A stretch of DNA of 64,000 nucleotides from Roseovarius pelagicus (GCF_025639885.1 NZ_CP106738.1:682001-746000), one strand, 5' to 3'; shown: positions 9,958-19,784, counted from the stretch's first letter. Notes: generated by a model not told the origin, from the sequence alone. Numbers and translations are program-made.

Positions 9958-10003
9958 CTGGGGCGCTGCCCCAGACCCCGGGATATTTCGGGCAAGAAGA
10001 AGT
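9958..10003. repeat. intergenic palindromic repeat of Rhodobacterales type
   Basis: CTGGGGC-GCT-GCCCCAG (9958-9974) is a perfect 7-bp inverted repeat followed by ACCCCGGGATATTTCGGGCAAGAAGAAG-like sequence. From memory, GGGGC..GCCCC followed by CCCGGGATATTT and AAGAAG is a dispersed intergenic element in many Rhodobacterales genomes. Only one copy is seen in this window. Confidence 0.5.
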
Positions 10004-10073
10004 CGTTGTTCGGATTTTATGGAAATCCTGTGCGCAGAGTTGCACAGCCCGCAATTTCGGGCAGGATCAGCGT

Positions 10074-11060
10074 ATGAAACGTTCCTCGCTCAGTTTGAAA
10101 TGGTTGGAGGTTTTCCAGCTCGCCGCGCGCAGCGGGTCGGTTCAGACTGTGGCAGAGGAAACCGGCCTGTCGGTCAGCACTGTTTCGCATCACATTCGCG
10201 CGTTGGAAACCGCATTGGGTGTCAGCCTGCTGGATCATCGCCGTCGTCCGATGAACGTTACCCCTGCCGGCGCTCTTTTTTTGCGGTCCGTGGACGACGC
10301 ATTGTTGCTGTTGCGCAAGGCCGAGACTGAGGCGCGATCTGGCAGCCTACCCGAAATGCGCGCCTTGGCACTGGCCCTGATCGAGGATTTCGACAGCGAA
10401 ATCGCGCCTGAATTGGCGCGCATCCTGACCGGGGCAATGCCCAACTGTGAGTTTCGCCACTTGACCCGGCCCAGTCACGAGATTCTGGGCCTGCTGCGCA
10501 ATCGCGAGATTGATATCGGCGTTGCCACCCGTCCGCAGTTTGATCAACCGGACCTGATCGAGCATCCGCTTCTGCGCGATCCGTTCGTACTGGCCGTACC
10601 AGCAACACAACAGATCGCACCAGAGGATTATCTGGCCGGGCGCTGCCCTCTGCCACTGTTGCGCTATGCCAAAAGCCTGATCATCGGCGCACAGATCGAG
10701 GCCCAGTTGCGACGGCTGCGCAGCGATCTGCCCAACCAGTTTCAGTTCGAGAGTAACCAGTCAATGATGGGGTTGGTCGCCGAAGGCAGCGGCTGGGCGA
10801 TCACGACGCCGCTGAACTACATGCGCGCCCGGCGTTTCCATCGTCAGATCACGCTGATCCCGTTTCCCGGCAAGGGGTTTGCCCGCTACATTTCGGTTTT
10901 CACCAGCGATGTGCATAGCGATGCCGTCACCGACACTGTGGCCGGTACGTTGCGGCGTCTGGTTCAGGCCCGCGCCGTCGATCCGGCGGTCGAGCGGATG
11001 CCGTGGTTGCAAGGGCTGTTTGCACTATCCACAGACGGTGACACCCCTAAAGGATCGTAA
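10074..11060 (+). CDS. LysR-family transcriptional regulator
   Basis: A 328-residue regulator with an N-terminal winged helix-turn-helix (residues about 8-65: WLEVFQLAARSGSVQTVAEETGLSVSTVSHHIRALE) and a C-terminal LysR substrate-binding domain. Its 3' end overlaps the convergent MttB-family gene by 14 bp. The position between the MetF/methyltransferase genes and the MttB gene suggests that it controls this methylated-amine island, with the ligand probably a methylamine or betaine; this is inference. Confidence 0.88.
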   Translation: MKRSSLSLKWLEVFQLAARSGSVQTVAEETGLSVSTVSHHIRALETALGVSLLDHRRRPMNVTPAGALFLRSVDDALLLLRKAETEARSGSLPEMRALALALIEDFDSEIAPELARILTGAMPNCEFRHLTRPSHEILGLLRNREIDIGVATRPQFDQPDLIEHPLLRDPFVLAVPATQQIAPEDYLAGRCPLPLLRYAKSLIIGAQIEAQLRRLRSDLPNQFQFESNQSMMGLVAEGSGWAITTPLNYMRARRFHRQITLIPFPGKGFARYISVFTSDVHSDAVTDTVAGTLRRLVQARAVDPAVERMPWLQGLFALSTDGDTPKGS

Positions 11061-12573
11061 ATGCCTTGCGGATCGCTGCGTCCTGCTCAGGGCTGAGATA
11101 AGTCGGGTGATGCTTGGCCAATATCTCTTGGGCGCGCATCCGTGCCCGGCCCCAGGCATCGGAGGCACCGTTATCCGCCCATGTGCGCGGATTTTCGCGA
11201 TCGGCCAGCGCGGGGTAAACGTAATCGCGCTCCATCGCCTGCAATGTCTGCGCTCCTCCCAGAAAATGCCCCTCACCCAATACCGCAGCGCAGATCGCCT
11301 CGTATCCGAGGTTCTCGTCACTTACCTCTATGCCACGCAAGGCGCGGTAGGTGGCTGAATGCATCTCATTGTCCAGAATGAACCCCTCAAAGCTGGCCCC
11401 CAGCAGCGAAGCCGTCATACCAGAGCTTTCGTAAATCAGGTTGCCCCCTGCCAGCGCCGCCGCCAGTGAGGTGATCCCCTTTTCCGCACCATATTGCGCG
11501 TCAATCGCCTTGGCATCGGTCATCGAACAGGCCACGCCGGACACCAGCCCCAGCCAATTGCTGAGTTGTGCCGAGGCGGCATTGAGCACGGCAATTTCGC
11601 CGCCACCCCCGGCAAAGGCACCGGTGCGCAGGTCGATCACCAGCGGCCAATTGGAAAACACCATCGGATATCCCGGCCTGATGGCATGCACCATGACCAG
11701 ACTGGCCAGTGTCTCGGCCAATGACTGCGCCAGGAACCCGGCCAATGTCGCGGGTGCCGTGGCCCCGGCCTGTGCCGCCGTGATGCACGAAATCGGTATG
11801 TTATGCGCGATACATTCAAACACCACATCGACCGCATCCTCGCCATAACGCATCGGAGAGATAACCGGACTGATATGCGCCTTGACGAAGGGGCGTTTGG
11901 CGAATTCGCCTTTACCACCCGCCGTGATATCGAACATCTCGACAATCGGGGCCACGTTTTCCGCCAGAGTAAAGGCCGTGGCGACAGGCTTGGTCGTGTT
12001 CTTCATCAACGCATAGGCGGTGTTTACATCCAGCGCGTATTCATCCGGTACATCCGTCGCGATACAGCATCGCGTGAACCAGCTGATGTTGGTCAGCGTG
12101 TCCTGCAACCGGGTAAAATCATGCAAATCTCGCAAGGTAGAGGCGCGGTAGCGTTGCGTTTCCAGATCCAGCGCCTGCACCGCCGCACCACCCGTGCCGA
12201 AATGCACGGCGCGCCCCCCAACAGTGATCGACCGCGCGGGATCGCGGCCATGCAGGGTGAATGTTCTGGGTGCGGCTGCAATCGCATCGCCCACCAGTGC
12301 GGGCGGGATCGAAATACGCGCACCGGGCATCTGCCGCGCGCCCGCGGCCAGCAGCACGGCGGCCAGACGATCCGGGACCTCTCCCATTCCCAGATGTTCC
12401 AGCAAACGCAGCGCTGTGGCGTAAATCGCTGATAGTTCGGGGTCGGTCAGGGGTTTGTACGCCCCGCCCAATTGCCCCGGCGGCGCGGGATTGACCACAG
12501 GCGGAGCGGCCCGCTGGGCCAGCCGGGCACGGCGGCCTGACCTGCGCGGTGCGGTGAGGGTGTCATCAGTCAT
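11047..12573 (-). CDS. trimethylamine methyltransferase family protein (MttB-like, non-pyrrolysine)
   Basis: A 508-residue corrinoid-dependent methyltransferase of the MttB superfamily. The family stretches FGTGGAAVQALD, FTRLQDTLTNISWF and SGVACSMTDAKAIDAQYG are visible. There is no in-frame amber codon, so it belongs to the large non-pyrrolysine group, which in characterised cases (MtgB) demethylates quaternary amines such as glycine betaine. The start at 12573 leaves an Arg-rich N-terminus; longer starts (12600, 12654) are possible because no start has a strong ribosome-binding site. It is divergent from the dimethylglycine-dehydrogenase-like gene, which could act on the demethylated product. 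The substrate is not established. Confidence 0.82.
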   Translation of the reverse strand: MTDDTLTAPRRSGRRARLAQRAAPPVVNPAPPGQLGGAYKPLTDPELSAIYATALRLLEHLGMGEVPDRLAAVLLAAGARQMPGARISIPPALVGDAIAAAPRTFTLHGRDPARSITVGGRAVHFGTGGAAVQALDLETQRYRASTLRDLHDFTRLQDTLTNISWFTRCCIATDVPDEYALDVNTAYALMKNTTKPVATAFTLAENVAPIVEMFDITAGGKGEFAKRPFVKAHISPVISPMRYGEDAVDVVFECIAHNIPISCITAAQAGATAPATLAGFLAQSLAETLASLVMVHAIRPGYPMVFSNWPLVIDLRTGAFAGGGGEIAVLNAASAQLSNWLGLVSGVACSMTDAKAIDAQYGAEKGITSLAAALAGGNLIYESSGMTASLLGASFEGFILDNEMHSATYRALRGIEVSDENLGYEAICAAVLGEGHFLGGAQTLQAMERDYVYPALADRENPRTWADNGASDAWGRARMRAQEILAKHHPTYLSPEQDAAIRKAFTIL

Positions 12574-12787
12574 TTTGGGGACGCTCCGGTTGAGGGCCAT
12601 GAACAGCCCCGATGTGCTTGTCGCTATGGAAACGATCGCACCCTCTTGCAGCAAGCGTTAACATAGCTCAGCGCATTTTGTGCGATGAAAGTTACGATAT
12701 TTTCGAAATAGCGCTGCAATGATTGACGTGACCCCCGACATTGCTGCCATTGGCAGGATATCGTGTATTTCCGACCTGGAGAGTCCC
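12574..12787. promoter_or_regulatory. divergent promoter region between MttB-like and DMGDH-like genes
   Basis: This 214-bp AT-richer gap must carry both outward promoters. It contains the palindrome TTTCGAAA at 12701-12708, a possible operator half for the LysR regulator, but no clear LysR box or -35/-10 pair was identified. Confidence 0.35.
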
Positions 12788-15208
12788 ATGAAATCGCAAA
12801 CACGGGCCGTTGTCATTGGCGGCGGCATCGCAGGCTGCTCGACCCTTTATCATCTGACTCAGGAGGGCTGGACCGATGTGGTTCTGGTCGAGAGGAACGA
12901 ACTGACTTCGGGCACAACCTGGCATTCGGCGGCGCAGGTCACGAATTTTGGCATGAACCAGACGATGGTCGGGCTAAAAACCCATTCCATCAACCTTTAT
13001 AAAGAACTGGCAGACGATCCCGAGTACCCGATCAACTATCACCACGGTGATGGCGGCATCCGATTGGCCAGTACCGAGGCACAGATGGAGGGCTACCGGC
13101 ACTTCTCGTCGATGGCACGCGGCATGGGCGTAGAATTCGAAGTGATCGACGCGGCGGAATGCGCCCGTCGTCACCCGCTGATTTCCACCGAGAATTTGGT
13201 CGGCGGGCTGTGGGACGCACAGGACGGCGACATCGACCCGGCGCAACTCTGTCAGGCCTTGGCCCGGCGCGCACGTCTGGCAGGAGCCGAGGTGTATCGC
13301 AACACGCCGGTCACCGGGCTGACCCAGCACCGCGATGACAGTTGGACGGTTCATACCGAACATGGCGATATTGATTGCGAAGTGGTGGTTAACGCCTGTG
13401 GCTACCGTGTGAACGAGGTCGGCGCGATGATGGGCGTCCACCACCCTGTCACGTCGATGGAACACCAATATTTCCTGACCGAACCTATTCCGGCGATCAT
13501 CGACGCGGGCCACCGCATGCCGCTGATCCGCTGCCCGATCAGCGATTATTATTGCCGCCAAGAGAAAAATGGCTTGCTGGTCGGATTCTACGAACAGGAT
13601 TGCAAGACATGGGGCATGGACGGGATTGACCCGAATTTTGTCAATGCGCTCTGCCCGGATGATCTGGACCGGGTGACTGACGTGCTGGAGGGCGCGTTTG
13701 CCCGTATGCCCGCCCTGATGGAGGTGGGGATCCACACCGTCGTCAACGGCCCGATCACCTATACCATCGACGGCGCACCGCTGGTCGGCCCGATTCCCGG
13801 AAAGAGAAACGCGTTCTGTATCATAGGCTTGCGCGCCGGTCTTGGCGAAGGTGGCGGGCACGGCTGGATGCTGGCGCAACAGATCGTGCATGGCGAGGCA
13901 TGCTATGACACGTGGTGCATCGATCCGCGCCGTTTCACCGGGCACAGCAATGTTGAACTGACCGCGCTCAAGGCAATCGAGGATTACCAGAACGAGTTTC
14001 GTTTCCATTTCCCGCACGAGCACCGCCCCGCTGGCCGACCTGCCAAAACAACGCCCCTGACCCCGATCCTCGCGGCTGAAGGCGCTGAGTTTACCGTCGT
14101 AAACGGCTGGGAACGCGCGGATTACTTTAAGCCCAGCCCTGATTTTCACGAAACCCACAGCTTCAAGTTCAACCAAGTGTTCGACGTGGTCGCGGCAGAG
14201 GTCGCGGCAGTGCAAACCGCCGTCGGCCTGTGCGAGGTGAACGGGTTCAACCGGTATGAACTGACCGGCAGAGGAGTACATGATTTCCTCGACCGGATGA
14301 TCTGCGGGCGCGTGTCACGCAAACCCGGACGCGTCGGGCTGGGGTATCTGCTGAACCATCACGGCATGGTCAAGGCCGAAGCGACCATCGCCAATCTGCC
14401 CGATGGCCGCGTCTGGTACGGCTCTGCGGCAGCGGCGGAATTCCATGACATGGACTGGCTACAGTCGCATCTGCGCGACGACGAGGATGTGCAGATTCGC
14501 TCATTGACCAATGATCACACCATCCTTGTACTGGCAGGACCAAACGCGCGCGCCGTGATGCAGGCTGTCAGCCGGTCAGACTGGTCGGCCGAGGGGTTCC
14601 CATGGCTCAGCGTACGGACCTGTTTCATCGGCATTGCGCCCGCGGTGGTGATGGGCGTCAGTTTCTCGGGTGAACTGGCCTACGAGATTCACATCCCCAG
14701 CACCCAGCTATATGCCGCCTACCTCGCCCTGCGCGCAGCGGGTGCCGATCACGGCATGCGCCTATTCGGTGCGCGCGCCGTCGATTCGATGCGGATGGAA
14801 AAAGGATACCTGCACTGGAAAGCTGACCTGCTGACCGAATTCGACCCGTTCGAGACCGGACTGGACCGCTTCGTGAAAATGAACAAACCCGATTTTGTTG
14901 GCAAGACGGCGCTAGCGCAGCGCATCACTGACGGGCCACGCCGCAGGCTGGCCTGCCTGCGTGTCGACACCCCCGAGGCCCCGGCCCATGGCGGTGCGTC
15001 CGTCATGCTGAACGGACGTGTCGTCGGCACCGTGTCGTCGGGCGATTGGGGACATCGGACGGGGATGAATCTGGCCTATGCCTTCATGGAACCGGACTTG
15101 GCGACAGACGGCATGCAGGTCGAAATTGACATCATCGGACGGATGACACCGGCCCAAGTGATCCCCATGTCCCCCTATGATCCGGGGATGGACCGGGTAC
15201 GGAGCTAA
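12788..15208 (+). CDS. FAD-dependent oxidoreductase with GcvT domain (dimethylglycine/sarcosine dehydrogenase-like)
   Basis: An 806-residue two-module protein. The N-terminal DAO flavoprotein domain carries AVVIGGGIAGCSTLYHL (residues about 7-23) and the covalent-flavin-type region TSGTTWHSAAQVTNFG. The middle FAO_M-like linker is followed by a GcvT aminomethyltransferase module from about residue 450 to the end (RMICGRVSRKPGRVGLGYLL, then AVDSMRMEKGYLHW and a GCV_T_C domain). Such proteins oxidise N-methyl groups of dimethylglycine or sarcosine and hand formaldehyde to THF. The ATG at 12788 follows CTGGAGAG and starts the Rossmann fold. Next to the MttB-family gene it could finish stepwise demethylation of a betaine. 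Confidence 0.85.
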   Translation: MKSQTRAVVIGGGIAGCSTLYHLTQEGWTDVVLVERNELTSGTTWHSAAQVTNFGMNQTMVGLKTHSINLYKELADDPEYPINYHHGDGGIRLASTEAQMEGYRHFSSMARGMGVEFEVIDAAECARRHPLISTENLVGGLWDAQDGDIDPAQLCQALARRARLAGAEVYRNTPVTGLTQHRDDSWTVHTEHGDIDCEVVVNACGYRVNEVGAMMGVHHPVTSMEHQYFLTEPIPAIIDAGHRMPLIRCPISDYYCRQEKNGLLVGFYEQDCKTWGMDGIDPNFVNALCPDDLDRVTDVLEGAFARMPALMEVGIHTVVNGPITYTIDGAPLVGPIPGKRNAFCIIGLRAGLGEGGGHGWMLAQQIVHGEACYDTWCIDPRRFTGHSNVELTALKAIEDYQNEFRFHFPHEHRPAGRPAKTTPLTPILAAEGAEFTVVNGWERADYFKPSPDFHETHSFKFNQVFDVVAAEVAAVQTAVGLCEVNGFNRYELTGRGVHDFLDRMICGRVSRKPGRVGLGYLLNHHGMVKAEATIANLPDGRVWYGSAAAAEFHDMDWLQSHLRDDEDVQIRSLTNDHTILVLAGPNARAVMQAVSRSDWSAEGFPWLSVRTCFIGIAPAVVMGVSFSGELAYEIHIPSTQLYAAYLALRAAGADHGMRLFGARAVDSMRMEKGYLHWKADLLTEFDPFETGLDRFVKMNKPDFVGKTALAQRITDGPRRRLACLRVDTPEAPAHGGASVMLNGRVVGTVSSGDWGHRTGMNLAYAFMEPDLATDGMQVEIDIIGRMTPAQVIPMSPYDPGMDRVRS

Positions 15209-15217
15209 CACTGCACC

Positions 15218-15241
15218 GTAGGCCGGGCTTCAGCCCGGCAC
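15218..15241. repeat. 24-bp palindromic repeat, copy 1
   Basis: The core GGCCGGGCTTCAGCCCGGC (a stem around TTCA) lies within a 24-bp unit that is identical to the one at 28581-28604. Here it sits 9 bp after the DMGDH-like stop codon, in an intergenic site. Confidence 0.7.
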
Positions 15242-15259
15242 AAAAGAACATGTCGACAG

Positions 15260-15286
15260 AAAAACGGGGGGCGCTCAGGCCCCCCG
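15260..15286 (-). terminator. intrinsic terminator downstream of nrdJ
   Basis: On the minus strand, CGGGGGGC and GCCCCCCG (15265-15272 with 15279-15286) form a perfect 8-bp stem with a 6-nt loop, followed by five T (A run at 15260-15264 on the plus strand). It closes the nrdJ transcription unit. Confidence 0.8.
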
Positions 15287-15311
15287 ATCAAGTTTCGCCG
15301 TTCAGGCTCAC

Positions 15312-15494
15312 TCATTTACACCGCTCGGTTTTTTTGCCTGCGGCCTGAACGTCGTCCAAGGCGAGCGCACCCGCCTCTTGAACGTCGAAATGCCATCGCA
15401 TTTCGGCGAGCAGGGTGTACCGGATTTCAAAGAAATCTGCGGGCCCTGCCCGATCTGAGTGGCGCGCCAGCCAAAGACCGGCGCGCCCTATCTC
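15312..15494 (-). CDS. possible small protein downstream of nrdJ, about 60 aa, start unclear
   Basis: An open frame directly after the nrdJ stop codon reads EIGRAGLWLARHSDRAG, then FFEIRYTLLAEMRWHFD, then EAGALALDD and ends in KKTERCK before TGA. Codon third positions and composition look coding and it ends just before the nrdJ terminator. No ATG, GTG or TTG is available upstream of residue 33 in this frame, and a GAGGAG sequence covers the expected start. It may use a non-standard start, be affected by an indel like neighbouring genes, or be a chance frame. I do not recognise the family. Confidence 0.35.
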   Translation of the reverse strand, partial: EIGRAGLWLARHSDRAGPADFFEIRYTLLAEMRWHFDVQEAGALALDDVQAAGKKTERCK

Positions 15495-15495
15495 C

Positions 15496-18400
15496 TCAGC
15501 TACACCCGGACGTCCCGCCGCAGGTGTTGCACTTCATGCAGGTGCCATTGCGGACCAGCGTATAGTTTCCGCAATCGCCGCACGCCTCGCCCTCGTAGCC
15601 CTGCATCTTGGCCTTGGTGCGCGCATCCATGGTGACACGTCCCGAGGTCAGCGTGGTCGACGTGGTAGCCACGCTGGCCGTCACCGCCGTCTCAGGCACC
15701 AGCGTTTCCAGCACCGCGACCGGATCAGCGCGACCATCAAACGAAATACCACCCAGCGACTGACCGCCATTCAGCACCACCAGCTCTTGTGGCAGACGCT
15801 TGCGCAGATAGCCGGTCGAGCTGATTTGCTTCAGCACTTCCAATGACTTGTTGGCAGCTGCTTCGCTCATCTCGCTGATGTTGCTGACGCCTTCTTCTTC
15901 ACCGCGGCCCAGATCATCAAAGCTGTGGCCTTCGGGTTTAACATGCGCCAGATCGGTCCGGTCAAGGTAGCTGACCGCCAGTTCACGGAAGATATAGTCG
16001 AGGATCGACGTAGCATTCTTGATACTGTCATTGCCCTGCACCATGCCGGCCGGTTCGAACTTGGTAAAGGTGAACGCGTCCACGAACTCCTCCAGCGGCA
16101 CACCGTATTGCAGGCCCACGCTGACGGCGATGGCAAAGTTGTTCATCATCGCGCGGAAACCGGCACCTTCCTTGTGCATGTCGATGAAGATCTCGCCCAG
16201 TTGACCATCTTCATACTCGCCCGTGCGCAGATACACCTTGTGACCACCGACAATCGCCTTTTGGGTATAACCCTTGCGGCGTTCCGGCATCTTCTCGCGG
16301 TGCGATTTGACGATTTCCTTGACGATGATCTTCTCAACGATCTTCTCGGCCAGAACGGCGGCCTTTTCCTGCGGTGTGCCGCTCTCCAACACTTCTGCCG
16401 CGTCGTCATCATCCTCGACCAGCGCAGCCGCCAGCGGCTGAGACAGTTTCGAGCCATCACGATAGAGCGCGTTAGCTTTGACACCCAGCGACCAGCTCAG
16501 CTCGTACGCCTTCTGGCAATCGGTGATCGTCGCATCATTGGGCATGTTGATCGTCTTGCTGATCGCGCCCGAGATGAACGATTGCGCGGCGGCCATCATG
16601 GTGATGTGGCTGTTCACGTCCAGATACCGCTTGCCCTTCTTGCCGCAAGGGGTTGGCGCAGTCAAAGATGTGGTAATGCTCGACCTTCAGATGCGGCGCC
16701 CCTTCCAGCGTCATCGTCCCGCAAACATGGTCGTTGGCCGCATCAATATCCGCCTTGGAATAGCCCAGCGATGCCAGCAGATCAAAGGTCGGATCATTCA
16801 GCTTGGCCGCGGGGATGCCCAAGACATTGGTGCAGAACTCTTCGCCCAGCGTCCATTGGTTGAACACGAACCGGATATCGAATGCCGACCCCAGGGCCGC
16901 ATCCACCTTGGCCAGTTCATTCGAGCCAAAGCCATGTCCGATCAGCGACGTGTGGTTGACGCCCGGCGCGTTGCCGATGGTGGCGTGGCCTACGGCATAG
17001 CTAACGATCTCTTCGATCTGTGCGCTGCCATAGCCCAGCTTTTCCAGAGCAGCGGGAACCGATTGGTTGATGATCTTAAAGTAACCACCCCCCGCGAGTT
17101 TCTTGAACTTCACCAGCGCAAAGTCCGGCTCGATCCCTGTTGTGTCGCAATCCATCACCAGCCCGATCGTCCCGGTGGGGGCGATCACGGTCGCTTGGGC
17201 GTTGCGATAGCCGTGCTTCTCACCCAGCTTCAGCGCCTCGTCCCAGCTGGACATCGCCAGATCGACCAGACGGCTGTCGGGGCAATTGGTCAGGTCCAGT
17301 GGCACCGGCTTGACGGCGAGCGCCTCGTAGCCTTCGGTCGCACCATAGGCGGCGTTGCGGTGGTTGCGGATGACACGCAGCATATGGTCGCGGTTTTTCT
17401 TGTAGCCCGCGAACGGACCCAGCTCTCCGGCCATTTCGGCGGATGTGGCATAGCTCACACCTGTCATAATCGCGGTCAGCGCCCCGCAGAGTGCGCGGCC
17501 CTCGTCACTGTCATAGCCCAGCCCCATGTTCATCAGCAGCCCGCCAATGTTGGCATAGCCCAGACCCAGCGTGCGGAAATCATAGCTGCGTTGTGCGATT
17601 TCCTTGGACGGGAATTGCGCCATCATCACGCTGATTTCCAGCGTCACGGTCCACAGACGCGATGCATGCATGTAACCTTCGGCGTCGAACTTGCCATCCT
17701 TAAAGAAGGTTAGCAGGTTCATCGACGCTAGGTTACAGGCCGTATCGTCAAGGAACATGTACTCCGAACACGGGTTTGATCCGCGGATCTCGCCATCCTC
17801 AGGGCAGGTGTGCCATGCGTTGACAGTGTCGTGGTACTGAATGCCCGGATCGGCACAGGCCCATGCGGCGTGCCCGACATCTTCCCACAGATCGCGCGCC
17901 TTGATGGTTCGTGCCACTTTGCCATCCGTACGGTTGATCAGCGCCCAGTCGGCATCCTCTTCAACTGCTTTCAAAAAGGCGTCGGTAACGCGGATCGAGT
18001 TGTTCGAGTTCTGTCCCGAAACCGATGCGTAGGCTTCCAAATCCCAGTCAGTGTCGTAGGTCGGGAATTCGATGCTGTCATACCCCTGCTTGGCATAATC
18101 CAGCACGCGCTTGACATATGTCTCGGGGATCGCGCTTTTCTTGGCGCCGCGAATGGCGTTTTTCAGTTGTTCGTTCTTCTTGGGGTCAACCGAATCCTCA
18201 GAGCTGCCATCCCATGCGCGGATCGCGCCAAAGATGTCGTTCAGCTTCTCTTCGTGCATCTTGCTGCCCGCGACGATGCTGGCGACCTTCTGCTCTTCCT
18301 TGACCTTCCAGTTGATGAATTCCTGCACATCGGGGTGATCGGCGTCACAGATCACCATCTTGGCGGCGCGCCGCGTGGTGCCACCCGACTTGATCGCACC

Positions 18401-19174
18401 GGCAGCCCGGTCGCCGATTTTCAGAAAGCCCATCAGCCCCGACGACTTGCCGCCGCCCGACAGCGGCTCGTCCGCCGCCCGCAAGCTGGAGAAGTTGGTG
18501 CCAGTGCCAGAGCCATATTTGAACAGGCGCGCCTCGCGCACCCACAGATCCATGATGCCACCATCGCCGACCAGATCATCAGAGACCGACTGGATGAAAC
18601 ATGCATGTGGCTGGGGATGCTCATAGGCGCTGGTGGATTTCGTCAGCGTCTCGGTCTTGTAGTCGACGTAGTAATGCCCCTGCCCCGGTCCATCAATTCC
18701 GTACGCCCAATGCAGGCCGGTGTTGAACCATTGCGGACTGTTCGGTGCTGCCATCTGCTCGGCCAGCATGACGCGCATTTCGTCGAAATAGGCCTGTGCG
18801 TCCGCTTCCGTGGTGAAATAGCCGCCTTTCCAGCCCCAGTAGGTCCATGCCCCTGCCAAACGGTCGAACACCTGCCGCGCGCTGGTCTCTCCGCCTTTTT
18901 CGACATCGTCCCCATCAGGAACGGACCGCCACAGAAACTCGGGCACGCCCTTTTCCTTGACGCGCTTCAGCTTGGCGGGAACGCCTGCCTTGCGAAAGTA
19001 CTTCTGCGCGATCACATCGCTGGCAACCTGACTCCAGCCTGCCGGTACCTCGACATTGTCGAGCTTGAAGACGGTCTTGCCGTCAGGATTGCGGATTTCC
19101 GAAGAAGTGGTCTTGAAGTTGAGCTCTGCGTAAGCGTCTTGGCCTGCCTTGGTGAATTTTCTTTCGATTTTCAT
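15496..19174 (-). pseudogene. nrdJ: vitamin B12-dependent (class II) ribonucleotide reductase NrdJ, frameshifted
   Basis: Adenosylcobalamin-dependent reductase that makes deoxyribonucleotides without oxygen dependence. The coding region is split. Frame 1 (19174 to about 16650) covers the N-terminal and most of the catalytic barrel, including KMVICDADHPDVQEFINWK and NPCSEYMFLDDTACNLASMN. Frame 2 (about 16650 to 15496) continues with [13 protein letters not shown] and ends in a zinc-ribbon-like tail (CGDCGNY, then CMKCNTCGG) that recycles the active-site disulfide. One extra base in the C/T run at about 16647-16652 breaks the frame; removing it restores a protein of about 1,220 residues, the family's usual length. 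As this is normally the essential reductase of Rhodobacterales, a sequencing indel is more likely than a true null. Confidence 0.85.
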
Positions 19175-19362
19175 TGTATCGCTGCCCCATGATCCAGCAT
19201 CTTTGTTTTACGCGCTATCCGGCGTTGCGGCACCGCGCCCTCTCGTTTTTACCGGCAACAATGACCTATCCCCCTCGCTGCGTGGTTCATCACGCGGCAG
19301 GAACCCGCCGGGCACGCCGCGCCCGGATGTGTTCTGGGAATTTGTCCCTGTCCAGTCGCGCC

Positions 19363-19378
19363 ACACTACATGTTGTGG
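19363..19378 (-). promoter_or_regulatory. NrdR-like box 1 upstream of nrdJ
   Basis: ACACTACATGTTGTGG matches 13 of 16 positions of the NrdR-box consensus acaCwAtATaTwgtgt as I remember it. It lies 189 bp upstream of the nrdJ start. Confidence 0.55.
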
Positions 19379-19393
19379 TCTACTCACCGGCCT

Positions 19394-19409
19394 GCACAAT
19401 CTGACGTAT
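19394..19409 (-). promoter_or_regulatory. NrdR-like box 2 upstream of nrdJ
   Basis: GCACAATCTGACGTAT matches 10 of 16 consensus positions and is centred exactly 31 bp (three helical turns) from box 1, the usual spacing of tandem NrdR boxes. A possible -35 (TTGACC on the minus strand, 19422-19427) lies just upstream, so repressor binding would cover the core promoter. Confidence 0.45.
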
Positions 19410-19727
19410 ATACGCATAGCGGGTCAACGGGAAATTTACGAAATGCTAACCAAAAAATAGTTGACGTTTCGGCTTTGACGCCGCGCGGTCGTGACCGAAT
19501 GATTCATCCCCAAACTTGCCCACAGATGCTGCAATGGCATTGCTGCGGTAGCGCGATGTATGAAAGCCCAAGTTTTCGGCCCGTTTAGCCACATCACTTC
19601 ACAAGCCAACAGAAATGACGCACAGGCAATCGCGGCAAAATGCTCTGGAAATCTTAATAAATGTTAACGTGCTTATTTTTTTTGCAACCGGCGCAGCCTG
19701 CGCAAGAATGCAACACTGCGCAACCAG

Positions 19728-19761
19728 TTCGCGCGGCGCGCTGACGCGCCAACCGCGCGAA
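19728..19761 (-). other. strong GC hairpin downstream of tRNA-Pro
   Basis: GGCGCG-CTGA-CGCGCC is nested in TTCGCGC...GCGCGAA, with an AACC bulge on one side. It begins 24 nt past the tRNA 3' end and lacks a T run, so it may act in RNA processing or rho-assisted termination. The rest of 19430-19784 holds no recognisable gene; there is a short AT-rich patch at about 19655-19690. Confidence 0.35.
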
Positions 19762-19784
19762 ATTGGATGTATCGCTAGGAAAGA

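Noticed and set aside
11047..12573. Pyrrolysine-containing MttB
   Set aside because: No in-frame amber codon is used and the frame is complete, so this is the non-pyrrolysine branch.
12974..14281. Open frame of 435 codons antisense to the DMGDH-like gene
   Set aside because: The plus-strand protein has full flavoprotein and GcvT motifs; the antisense frame has none and reflects GC-rich codon bias.
15925..19192. Long plus-strand frames opposite nrdJ
   Set aside because: They mirror the nrdJ coding sequence and show no family features or ribosome-binding sites.
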